Below, piece by piece: positions 1-22,031 of a DNA stretch of 64,000 nucleotides (position 1 is the stretch's first letter; every line of letters starts with the position of its first letter). The translations under genes were made by a program, and so were the position numbers. The notes beneath the pieces were generated by a model. That model made no database searches. It was not told the DNA's origin and saw only the letters and a list, made by a program, of their open reading frames with translations. This stretch comes from Cliona cf. orientalis. Lineage: Eukaryota > Porifera > Demospongiae > Clionaida > Clionaidae. Where the stretch lies: positions 3,410,001 through 3,474,000 of the forward strand of contig OZ005696.1 in the NCBI GenBank assembly GCA_963930775.1, written 5' to 3'.

Positions 1-3000
1 AGGATTTTTGAATAGGATAAAAGAATCAATGTAGCTAGAGTTGCCACTGGGTCCCTCTTTCCAATGAGATTTGAAAACTTCATGGAATGTGAACTGATTA
101 TTATAATTGAAATCACAAGGAGAATGACATAGGCAGGAAAAGCCAATTGTAGCCACATTTTAGCATTAGCGTCCATTCCTGGAAAGTAGCAAGTATCAAT
201 TCCAAGCCCGAGGTTGAGCCATGAAACAAATGTAGTAATTGCATTAGCCTCTTGAAAAGGAAGTAGAATGCTCCTGTTTGCATGCACAATATTGACATAG
301 AATATCAGCCCATTTAATGCTCCAACTGCAACTGTCATGTTGAGTAGCAAAAGGAGCGCTACTAGTGCTATACCTGCTAGAATTGCAGCTAAAGTAATGA
401 CTATTAGTATAAAAGGCCAGTATCTAGCACACTGAAGGCAGCGGGAGCTACCAAGAGAGAGGCTTAGACCAGGTTTACAATGTCCACACAACAGAGATGA
501 TCGATTGAATGCACACTGCACATCAGTTCCATTTGACTGACTAAGAATTATTGGCACAGATCGTGAGTTACAGTAGTCTAAAGGGCAATTTTTGAAGACT
601 ACATAGCCACTTATGTTGGTGTCATTGATGTAAGAAATCCAAGCTCTGGATTGAGATTTCTTGATAATAAATCCAGTATTGCTATCACAATATTCCATGT
701 ATTGAACAATATTGATGTGGCAATCACATGAGCAATTTATTTCAGTCTTTCCGGAGACTTGAAAGCCAATTGGACAGCTACAGGGAAGAAAGTGTACTTT
801 GATCCGTCTCCTGGATAGATCTGCATCCTTGCAGGGACCATCAATTGCGTATAGAGTCAATTCTTCATCTTCATGTGGAGAGACAATGTTAAAAGTCAGG
901 GTAGTACATTTTCCACCTATTTCTGCTGTAAGTTGGCCTTCAGAAAGGCCGCTTTGAGTAGATTTAAAGGGCAGTTTGGATAGTTGCTCTAACTGGTTGT
1001 TCTAGTTGATCAACAGCAACAAGAGAAACATTAAATGGTGCTCCTTTTTTCACCTTAACGTGAGCTTGAAGTTGATGGAAGCATTTGTATTCACTTGCAT
1101 TACAAAGACACACTTTGACTGGGCGGGATGATATTGTGGCAAAGAAGTCCGCCAGTCCATCACCATCTGGGAGTAGAGAAATTCCCTTTAAGTAAGCAAC
1201 TCCACCATAAGGATCTAGATCTTTCGAATAAACTTCAGCAAACTGACTCGCAACACACCTATCCAACATTCCTCCATAGAGTGTGGATCCTGAAATATTT
1301 GCTTGGTTGTGAGAGAAATATAAATATTGTGTCTTCACATCAATGCGGTTTTGACTATGGAGAGCTAGAATTTGAAAGAAACACTCAGCTTTTGCAGTCG
1401 AATTAGGAGTGCACATGCTGCCCGAGTTGGAGTCATCATCCACATACACCGCACCTCCATACGTGTATGCACTATTGGCTGTGAAAGTAATAATTTTATC
1501 GACCGTGTTTTTAGTATTATATAAATACTTCAGTATAATGAGTTCTGCATTGGCTTCCAAAGAAAGTCCACCCCCCATATCTGCTAAATTTTTGTTGAAG
1601 TATAACGGTTCCCTTGCTCCAGTAGGACATGAACAGTGATTATCTGAGTCCCATGCCTCAATAGATGAGCTAATGGCATGGAGTCCACCTCCTTTATGCT
1701 CTGCGTAGTTACTACTAAAACCAAGAGTGCTTTTGTGTAGGCAATTCAGCTCACTGTTTGAGAGATATCCTCCTCCTCCATTTCTACTTGCCTTATTGTG
1801 TGCTATAATTAGATAACCGTGCACATAGAGTTTGCTCATTATTGATAGCAGTCCTCCACCATTTTCAGCATGATTGTACTGAATAGTACACTTTCCTTTA
1901 AAATGTGCATTGCTATGAAAAAGAGTGATAGCTCCTCCCTCCTGGAAAATAGCTGTAGAACTATTGGTCCAGCTGATTTCAGTTTCTGGATGGTTACTTA
2001 CAAATTGAACATAGCCTGTGAAATCAATATCACTTTTAAATGCCACTAGGGATCCAGTATTGTTAGAAAACATTACATTTCCAGAGGTATTAACATTCAG
2101 CACTGAGTCTCTTATTAAGTATATCACACCAAATGTAGCAGTATTGTTTACAAATGTAGTATTACTGGTACTTCCACCTATTATTGTAATCCTACAGCTA
2201 TAGGAATATATAACTGCTCCTCTAATGGCATTGTTACCATTAAACTGACTTGCTTTAATTGTAATATTATCATTAAAGGACTTCAGTGCTCCACCTCCAA
2301 CTCGTCTACCGTTTGTGGTGGCAGTGTTATTATCAAATACACTTACTTCTATTGTGATCATTGGGTTAGAGGCTGAATATAACACTCCACCTCCACCTCC
2401 ATATCCCTGAGTTATGGCAGTATTACCATTAAATATACTTGCTCTTATTGTGATATTATTGCTAAAGAATATCAGTACTCCACCTCCACAATGACTGCCG
2501 TTAGTGGTGGCAGAATTATTACTGAATTCGCTTCTTTCAATTGTGATAGTACATGTTTCAGAATACAGTACTCCACCTCCACTTGCATATCCCTGAGCTA
2601 TGGCAGTATTATCGTTAAATATACTTGCTCTTATTGTGATATGATTGTTAAAGAATTTCAGTACTCCACCTCCACACTCGGTGCCGTTAGTGGTGGCAGA
2701 ATTATTACTGAATTCACTTCTTTCAATTGTGATAGTACATGTTTCAGAATACAGTACTCCACCTCCACTTGCATATCCTCGAGTAATCACGGCAGTATTA
2801 CTGTTAAATTGGCTAGCTTTTATTGTGATACTACCCCTACGAGAATTCAGTACTCCGCCTCCACACTGACTCCCGTTGATGATAGCAGCATTACCATTAA
2901 ACATGCTAGCTACCATTGTGATAATACTTTGGTTGGAATAGAGTACTCCTCCACCTTCTCCAGTACTACCTGAGGTTACAGTGTTATAATTGAATTGACA

Positions 3001-3891
3001 CTCTTTGATCATGATATTGCTCCGTATGGATAGAAGTACCCCTCCCTTATTCTCGGCTGCATTGACCATGAATTCACTTGTTTCAATTGTAATCATGCCC
3101 TCCTTGGAAAACAATACTCCTCCTTCCATAGCCATATTGCCATCAAATTTGCTTGCTGTTATCTTGACAATGTTGCTCCTCCAAGAGTATAACACTCCTC
3201 CAGTGAAAAGGGCAGAATTATTGGTGAAAATACTGTTGTTTATTACAATGATACTATGTTGTTCAGCATATATAACTCCACCAAACTGTGCTCCATTATT
3301 CTCAAATTTACACTGGCTAATATTAATCTCACTAGCTGTTGCAATAATTAAACCACCTATCGTGAAATTAATATGTGAATAAAACTGAACATTTCCTCGT
3401 ACAAATTGCTCAAAGGTGCTATTAACAATCTGTATTGCCGTTTCAACAATCTCCAGTGCTGTATTGCTTGTATTTTGGCCTTTAAATACTGCATTTTGGA
3501 CTACAAATTCCTTTACTTGTTTCACACTATTTCCTCCACATCCAACAAACTCCAAGTTAGACATGAAGATATACCGAGAGTAATTGAAATGGATGTGTGA
3601 GTCTTCTCCACACACTATCTTTGCAGTAGTACTCTCAGAAATCATTGAAAATTTATCGATACTCGACACTGATATATTTACGGTAAGGTAATGTTTTCCA
3701 GGAAGAAAGACCAGTGTGGTGTTGGAGCGGAGATAGTCATTCAATCTGGTGGCAAATTCAGAGAGAGTGAGACATGGCGCAGTGCAAAGATCAGTTTGGG
3801 TTGAATTGGTTGCAATGTAGATATTGCTGGCTGCTTGGTTTAAAGCACACAGGAACAATACTAGTCGGAAGAAATGAACTTGAGCCATCAT
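1..3891 (-). CDS. Secreted/membrane beta-helix repeat protein with multi-pass C-terminal tail (partial, apparent frameshift)
   Basis: The start codon at 3891 opens a hydrophobic signal peptide (MMAQVHFFRLVLFLCALNQA). About 900 residues follow of short repeats of the form I-T-I-x-x-S-x-F-x-x-N-x-A-x-x-x-G-G-V-L-Y, the pattern of right-handed parallel beta-helix (Pmp/pectate-lyase-like) proteins. N-glycosylation sequons (NNS, NNT) are frequent, which fits an extracellular location. The frame stops at 964-966 (TAA), but the next frame stays open to the left edge of the window. That part encodes a Cys-rich segment (CGHCKPGLSLSLGSSRCLQC) and hydrophobic helices starting near WPFILIVITLAAILAG and YVILLVISIIII. 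I read this as one gene with a one-base slip near 964-970, or possibly an unrecognised splice. The C-terminus lies outside the window. I recognise the architecture as a large family in sponge genomes; its function is unknown, perhaps adhesion or recognition. Confidence 0.8.
2221..2778 (-). repeat. Three 186-bp in-frame repeats inside the beta-helix gene
   Basis: Three consecutive units of exactly 186 bp (62 codons), at about 2593-2778, 2407-2592 and 2221-2406, encode near-copies beginning GYASGGGVLYSE or GYGGGGGVLYSA. The first two units are close to identical over most of their length; the third has diverged. This looks like recent tandem amplification of a pair of beta-helix turns. The reading frame is kept, so the solenoid simply lengthens. 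Confidence 0.8.
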
Positions 3892-3962
3892 GTTCTTTTA
3901 TTTTCCTTACAGTATAATTAAACTTTTCTTTATATAGACATCATGCTTATGTAAACTAGCTA

Positions 3963-6190
3963 CATATTTCCATGTACGTTCCTTGATTCATTGACAATTC
4001 TATATCAAGTTCTAATTCCATTAAACTAGGCTAAGTATGATCTCCATTCCTATAATTATACAATTAAAAATTAATAGTACAGCTAGATTGTGGAATACAT
4101 GCACACAAACAGTGTTGTTGTAACACTTGATTGTATACTCATACTCAGTACAATTATTATTACTATATATTCTACTATTATGATAATATAATTATGTCGT
4201 GCATGTTTGTGGAGTGACACAGCACAAGCATTCAGATCTAGACTGAATGAATTCAATTTGGAGTGCTGAATGGCCATGAAGTTAAACATGAACTACAGCT
4301 TTGTTTGATGAATAAGACTTATTATATTAATTTTATCAAAATTTGTTTAAGAATCTGATAATACATCGATTATTACAATACTATTATTGTAGAGAGTTCT
4401 ATAGATCGCTAGAGGATTGAATAGGTATACTTGCAAGGGCCCAGCAATAATTAAATTTTAAAGTTCATCCCCAATCATCCAGGCCTACACTGCCAATAAA
4501 CCATAATAATAATATTATAAATCATAGTAAACTATATAATGTCTCCCTTTATCAGTCACTATGATCATAGCTCATTAGCTATAATAAGCAATATAGTCAG
4601 CTAACTATAACTAACTTTCTGGAACAGAATTTTATCATTATTGTTGCACGTGGTGTCTTAATTACTAGATCTGTGGTGCCTATAATATTGTTACAGTATC
4701 AACATGATTTGCATATATAGGCACTTAGTCTATTAAGAGCCTGTTGCTAAGGTAAAGGGTGCTGTATATAGTGACCTCTAGTTCTACAAGAAAGTATCTA
4801 GCTATTCAGTTTCCTGGTGGCACTTTCATTTTTTTCTGTCTAGTAATAATTATTCACATGCACATAATTATTATAGTCATGCATACTTAATTATTTTGCA
4901 GGTAGCTGCAGAATAAGCATCAAACCTTTATGATTGTGCCCTTGGTATTATAAAAGTAGACTAAGTCTAGTATAAATATAATAAGAGAACACAACTTGCT
5001 CCATGGGACCATAACATAACACAATAATAATTATGGAATAAAAATATTCAACACTGGCAGTGCCACGATGTGTACACAACTACTGCAATGTTCTCAGTAT
5101 AAAAAAAACTATGAAAGAAAAATTAATGTAAACTCGGAGATAGTGCACTAAGTTCACAGTATTATAATATTAATATAATATGTTAGAGAGAGAGCCAACT
5201 CATCTCTTCTCCAACAGTTCAGGGTATTTGTCTATGATGTTATAGTGAGTAGTCCTTCAATGTACATGTCATTGTGCAGTCTGGCATTGGTCTTTTCCGT
5301 TTCAAGTAGGGCCTTCACAACCTGTAGAGCAATAATATAACGTGGAGTTAATCGTAATGCTGATGGCTTGTGTACTAGGTGCGATGGGTGCATGGTGAGA
5401 GTGGTTCTTGGTTGGTCCAAGCATGCGTAATAGTACTGGGTGTGCCAAATAGGTAGGCATAATTGTATGGTGCACAAGGCCCTATATAGCTATTGACAGG
5501 TGTATCAGTGAGCAGGCTCCTTTGTCTGGTGTAATAGAGAAGGGGCTAGCTAGCCTTGCCATGCACCACACATAGTTGAACATTATATAAGGCTATACAC
5601 ATGCACACATCATGGATCAAGTGTAGAAATACACCACCCATGCATATCCTGATCAGAAATACTGGGAATGGGCCCAGAGAAGACATGCACACTTGATATG
5701 CACCAAGTTATATGCACAAGCTGATTGTAAAATGCAACAGTTGGATTTAGGCAGACATTGTATCCACCTCTGTTACACCATGTCATCATAGCGTATACAT
5801 GTATGTTATACTTCATCTTTATAGACGCTGTTCCCATCTCAGCTGCCAGTGACTGTGGTTTGCTTTGAGCTAGTAGTTCCTTTCCATGCTGGATGAACTG
5901 ACTCTCCAGCTCCTCATTCCGCTGCTTGGATGCCTCCAATGCAGTCCAATAAGTCCAATAAAAGATACTAGCTCAAATGACGACCTTTACCAGGTGCAAT
6001 ACACATACGCAAATTACCCTCTTTAATCTGTTTATCTCTCTGTCCATGTCGGATGCTGTAATGGAAGACTATTTCTTTTCTTGTTTGATATCCTCACACT
6101 CCATCTGAAGCTGGTGCAGCTGATGAGTCACACCCATCCACTTCCTGTACAATCAGCGGTATTAAATAATGCAAATCGTTCTCGCTAATC
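3963..6190. repeat. Left copy (A) of a tandem segmental duplication
   Basis: The sequence from about 3963 to 6190 is collinear with 6731 to about 12265. Landmarks shared in the same order are the ends at 3965 and 6731, a block around 4200-4300 matching about 6960-7060, a block at 4741-4830 matching 7515-7900 around an insertion, exon 13 at 5200 matching 10123, exon 12 at 5820 matching 11896, and exon 11 at 6016-6144 matching 12100-12225. Copy A is about 2.2 kb and copy B about 5.5 kb; most of the difference is transposon insertion into copy B. Apart from the pseudo-exons I see no coding sequence in copy A. Confidence 0.8.
5200..6144 (-). pseudogene. Duplicated, decayed exons 11-13 of the Rab11-FIP-like gene
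   Basis: Three blocks match the last exons of the intact gene at 10123-12225. The exon 11 copy (ends 6144) has an extra base after GAAGTGGATGGG and an in-frame TAG where the functional copy has CAG. The exon 12 copy (about 5820-5939) has lost the splice-acceptor AG and carries small insertions at its 3' end. The exon 13 copy (5200-5321) has a 6-base insertion (adding Asn-Asp) and a 2-base insertion that shifts the frame before the Rab-binding helix is complete. With these lesions, and lacking exons 1-10, it cannot encode the C-terminal domain. It lies downstream of the functional gene on the same strand, so it could still be transcribed as read-through 3' sequence. Confidence 0.8.
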
Positions 6191-6373
6191 ATTGTGGTAA
6201 CCATCTTAAGTAATAACGTTATCCAAGAGATGAGAAGCTACAGCCACGGAAAAAAACTCATGAGTGTCATTCTGTCTACTGTATTTATTATGATGATGTA
6301 TCAGTTTGTGTTGTGAATTTTATTTTCCATCTAACCATGACTGAGAACTTGAATAATAGTTGTGGTATAGTAT

Positions 6374-6520
6374 TATGTGATGGAGATGCAAATATATATA
6401 TGGGCCAAATATCGTAAGCTACCTGCTTTAGTATGTGATGGAGATTCAAATATATATATGGGCCAAACATTGTGGTATAACGGTAGCTATGTGATGGAGA
6501 TACATGTATGGGCCAAATTA
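6374..6520. repeat. Short minisatellite, about 3 imperfect units
   Basis: Three spaced copies of TGTGATGGAGAT followed by an A/T-rich stretch and GGGCCAAA occur at about 6375, 6434 and 6490. They lie in the sequence between the two duplication units. No coding content is evident. Confidence 0.6.
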
Positions 6521-7526
6521 GATACCGGTAGCTATGTATCACCAGGTGGGACTCACGAGTGGTAATAGTAGCTGCTATGCTTAATTTTATTATCCGATGT
6601 TTACTCAATATTAGTCTGCTGCGCAGCATGGGCGCTGGCAGCTAAGTTCAAAATCGCGTGGGTATAGGGTTAAATCGGGCAATATTGACCTTTGATCCCC
6701 AAAAGTACGCCCAAAATTTTTGAAATTCACCATATTTCCATGTACCGGTATGTTCCTTGATTCAGTTATTCTATAATTCCATTGATTCAGAACTAGGGTG
6801 AGTATGATTTCCATTCCTATGATTATATAATTACATAAATAATTATTAAATAGGGCAGCTAGATTGTGGAACACAATGTCATGCACACAAACAGTGTTGT
6901 TGTAACACTTGATTGTATACTCATACTCAGTACAACTATTCTACTATAATTATAATAATAATATTGTGTCGTGTTTGTGGAGTGACACAGCACAAGCATT
7001 CAGATCTAGACTGAATGAATTGGAGTGCTGAATGGCCATGAAGTTAAACATGAACTGCTTTGTTTGATGAATAAGACTTATTTACCAAAATTTGTTTGTT
7101 ATAATAATACTATGGTTTATAAGATAATACATCGATTATTGTTTATAAACAGCACTATTATTGTAGAGAGTTCTATAGAGGATTGAATAGGGGTACAAGG
7201 GCCCAGAGATAATAGACAATAATAAAAGTTCATCCCCGGGCCCAATTGCAATCATGCAGGCCTACACTGCCAGTAAACCATTAAGAAGTCTCATAGTAAA
7301 CTATATGTCTCTCCCGTTAGTCATTATGATCATGGTTTATTAGCTATGAATAAGCATAAGACTGAGTAGTCAGCTAGCTATAATTATGCTTTCTGGATCA
7401 TTATTGTTAACGTTGCCATGGTGCATGTCTTAATTACTAGATCTGTGGTGCCGATAATAATTATTGTATCAACATGATTTGCATATAGGCACTATAATTA
7501 TAATATTATTAAGAGCCTGTTGCTAA

Positions 7527-7806
7527 TGCACCTATCAATGTAATGCCCCACTACCCCCCTCCCGGGCACCATAGGGGGCAAGGTGGGGATTTGACTAATT
7601 AACTCGTCAACTTCCCATAGGAGGGGCCAGCCTGGTCCGTCAAATCCCTCCATCCACGGTGGGGAAACTATAGGGGATTTGACGAATATCAAATATATGC
7701 CTGTCAAATGCCCCTGTATGGGGCTTAGGTTTCTACGTCAATCCCCCTATGTTGGCCCCTATTGTGCCCGGGAGGGGGGTAGTGGGGCATTACATTGATA
7801 GGTGCA
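7527..7806. mobile_element. PIF/Harbinger-like MITE (TAA target duplication)
   Basis: A 280 bp element with long terminal inverted repeats of about 43 bp (7527-7569 and 7764-7806, starting TGCACCTATCAATGTAATGC) and TAA on both sides (7524-7526 and 7807-7809). The equivalent site in copy A (about 4741-4760) has a single TAA and no insert, confirming the insertion and the 3 bp duplication. A TAA target is typical of PIF/Harbinger elements. The element encodes no transposase, so it is non-autonomous. Confidence 0.8.
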
Positions 7807-7918
7807 TAAGGGTAAAGGGTGCTGTATAATATAGTGACCTCTAGTTCTACAAGAAAGTATCCCTCAGTTCCAGATAGTACTAAGTCTTTCATTTTTTTCT
7901 GTCTATATTATAGTCTAG

Positions 7919-8553
7919 TTGGGGCGAGCCTGAGCGAGCCCCACATAAACGGTACAGCTGTGCGCGAATTGTATATATATATATATATATATTATTATTA
8001 TTATTATTATGGTACGTCGGTCACGCGAAATATATATGCCCAGCGTGGCTCTATGCACATGCACGCGAAGTATTCTTGTGCGCATTTTCATCTCTGAGCC
8101 ATACGGGCCGTATATACGCCGTTCTAATTTAGCGAATTGCAAATTTACACTCGAGCTTGTGCATTGATCAAGCAAGCTACCGTACCCCTACTACCGAGCC
8201 GTACAGAAGCAAGCAGAAGGCTCCAAAGGAGGAGACTCTGAGCGAGATAGAACCTATCATTAGCTCAATAGCGCAAGGACCAGCTAAGAACACGATATTA
8301 AAAGATAGACTAGATGTGCTGCTCACTGATGACTGGTAAAACTTTGTATTGACTGTCGGCACTGAAGGATGGAAGGGGACTATCATGCAGCTGTAGACCT
8401 ACAGGCCTACACAGCACTATAAGACTGTCTGTCATTGTTTGCTTGGATCTGTACTAGTAGTCTTCAAGATTTATCGTGCTATGGCTTTATTAAAGTTTTT
8501 GAGTCACAGCTACTGACAGAGACTTTCAGAGGCTCAGCTCAGGCTCGCCCCAA
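7919..8553. mobile_element. Non-autonomous element of the GGGGCGAGCC family
   Basis: The ends are TTGGGGCGAGCCT and its inverse AGGCTCGCCCCAA. The element is absent from the matching site in copy A. It contains an (AT)n(ATT)n tract near 7970-8010 and a short open frame at 8157-8339 on the plus strand whose end reads like a real acidic/helical protein segment (EETLSEIEPIISSI, then KDRLDVLLTDDW). Related ends occur at 11268, 11864, 54672, 62512, 63070 and 63855. The superfamily is not clear, because I could not identify a clean target-site duplication. Confidence 0.55.
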
Positions 8554-8600
8554 ACAGGCCCTGCATGTCACTAGTAATAATTATTCACATGCACATAATT

Positions 8601-9823
8601 AACCCTCGCCGCAAAGCGTAGGCGGAGGGTTACTGCAATCGTTTGGCAATTTTTGTCTGTCCGTCCGTCCGTCCGTCCGTCCGTCTGTCCGTCCGTCGCA
8701 ACCCTCTTTTGCTAAATGGTAAGGGTCGTCATAGAGAAAGTACGCATTATAGGTATACGTGGCATAAAGGAAGAGATGTTAAGTCCTGCCCAGTTGGAGT
8801 AGTGTGTGCAGCTGTTGCCAGTCTGTGTTTACATGGCACCTACCTCAACTGCATGACTGATTGCCATTCTGTGCTTTGCTGGTCAGTTGTCAATACAGTG
8901 ACAGTGTAAACAGGGAGTGGCTCTCAAGTGCATAACTACCCCGCGCGCATGCGCAAGGGGGTAAAGTAATCGGTCGTGTCGTTGTTGTTGTTGTCGTTAG
9001 CACAAAAATCGCCATATCTCGAGATGTAGGCGTCTAAGCGACTCGTAAGTACAACGAACCAATCGAATTTGGCGAAAAACTGGCTTCAGTGTGCGTCAAA
9101 TCGAGGGATACGGTCCACGAGCGTCACAAATAGTGCTTTTTTTGTTGGCCACCGTAGCCACGCCTATCGACAGTGCCCATCAATGCATTATGCATGCCAT
9201 TGTGCTTTCTGCTCATGCGCACAACTAAGTGGCCATGGTAAAGATCGTCGATGTTCTAAATAATGCTCGTGACGTCTATAGTGACTGTCCCGAAATCTGA
9301 AGGCCCTATGGAACTATAAATCATAATGTAAGACAGCTATTTGATATTACAACAAAATTAATATGGGTAAAAGTGCATGTCTGGGTGCAGAGAGCGCTTT
9401 TCAAGTGTCACCCGGCGGGACCCCCAGCAACTAAGCAGCATTTCCACTATTTCTCTCAATTTAGGGCCATGCACCGAAAGTAAATCTATAAATTGCGCAA
9501 TGTGCGCGCGGGGTATGTGCTCTACAGAGCTCTAGTTCAGTTAAAGTAGTCACAGTGTACATAGTGGCGTAGCCTGGTGCCTTCCCCCAACTCTTAGATC
9601 ACTGACTCTAGTACCAGAACCCTGTTTAGGTGCAGGGTATGTAGTCAATAGTAGTATACCAGTACCCTGTTCAGGTGTAGGGTTATGTAGTTCAATACTC
9701 CTGATATTGAACATGCACTGTAGTAATGCATATAGCATGCATATAGCATGGCTCACTGAGTATACTCAGTGAGCCATGCTATATGCATGCATGTAGCGGT
9801 GAGGGTTCTGCACTCCTGTGCAT
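8601..9823. mobile_element. Compound repeat insertion in duplication copy B
   Basis: This stretch is missing from copy A (compare about 4861-4905). It begins with the short inverted pair CCCTCGCCGC/GGCGGAGGG, followed by a (GTCC)n microsatellite at about 8655-8698, and it contains GC-rich motifs including GCGCGCATGCGC and GGTAAAGATCGTC. It ends near a palindrome at 9735-9790. I see no transposase. It could be one degenerate element or several nested ones. Confidence 0.45.
9735..9790. repeat. Perfect 56-bp palindrome
   Basis: Bases 9735-9762 are the exact reverse complement of 9763-9790, centred on GAGTA/TACTC with no spacer. It lies inside the insertion specific to duplication copy B. It could form a cruciform and may be the remains of a foldback element. 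Confidence 0.85.
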
Positions 9824-10122
9824 TCATTATTATAGTCATGCAGGTAGCTGCAGAATATTATGAAACCGTTTATGATTGTGCCCTTGGTATTATAAAAGTA
9901 GTATAAATTAAATATTATAACAAGAGAACACAACTTGCTCCATGGGACCATGACATATTATATAACACAACAATAATTATGTGGAATAAAAATATTCAAC
10001 ACTGGCAGTGCCACGATGTGTACACAGCTAGCTCAGTTTATAAAAAAAAAACCTGTGGAAGAAAAATTTTATGTAAATTCGGAGATAGTGAAGTTCACAG
10101 TATTATGTTAGAGAGAGCCAGC

Positions 10123-21561
<11,439 letters not shown>

Positions 21562-22031
21562 CTTTTAATACAGCTGAACACTTCAATCGCGTTCAAAACC
21601 ACTAATCTCCGCCTTTTCGCAGCAGAGATCGTCACGCCCCTTGCAACATCTGGAACGGATCCTGACCAGGTCACAGGTTTTGCAATTCCCGTGTCGACAA
21701 TTATATGCGCATGCGCGAACGTGGGAGGGCGGCGGCTTCTGCATGTTGACATGTCGTGTTCCAACGGAAGCCGCCGCCCTCCCATATCCATGTTTGTGGA
21801 GTAAAGCATATTAAAAGTAGAAAGGGTGCTCAACGGAGTGTAGAGAGGCACATCGTGAACCACTGGGCTTAGTGTGTAGATCTACGCCTCGCCGTTCACA
21901 GGCTTATCACTCACGATACGGTGAGTTGATTAATATCGTCAAAGAGTGTGTATGATTGTGGTTCTTTCTCTGTCCTATATAGGATCACTACTGTTCAACC
22001 GGTACCCGATCACCGCCGTACGTAGATTAAA
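21562..22031. promoter_or_regulatory. Shared divergent promoter between FIP and the methyltransferase
   Basis: Only 470 bp separate the two start codons, which face away from each other. The region is richer in G+C and CpG than its surroundings. It contains an ATGCGCATGCGCGA motif (21704-21717) matching the NRF-1-type palindrome common in animal housekeeping promoters, and an 18 bp perfect inverted repeat at 21722-21739 and 21767-21784. No TATA box is obvious. Co-regulation of the two genes is an inference. Confidence 0.6.
21722..21784. repeat. GC-rich inverted repeat in the divergent promoter
   Basis: TGGGAGGGCGGCGGCTTC at 21722-21739 is the exact reverse complement of 21767-21784, with a 27 bp spacer. 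It is next to the NRF-1-like motif and could be a bipartite protein site or a short foldback element. Confidence 0.7.

Noticed and set aside
2221..2778. CRISPR-like or satellite array
   Set aside because: The repeats are in-frame coding units of a protein solenoid with no spacers.
2491..2973. Plus-strand open frames opposite the beta-helix gene
   Set aside because: Shadow frames produced by the repetitive coding sequence on the other strand.
5200..5240. Alternative terminal exon of FIP at 5200-5321
   Set aside because: Its frame breaks within the Rab-binding helix; possible only as untranslated sequence without transcript evidence.
3963..6190. A second functional FIP gene
   Set aside because: Only the last three exons are present, with frameshifts, a stop codon and a lost splice acceptor.
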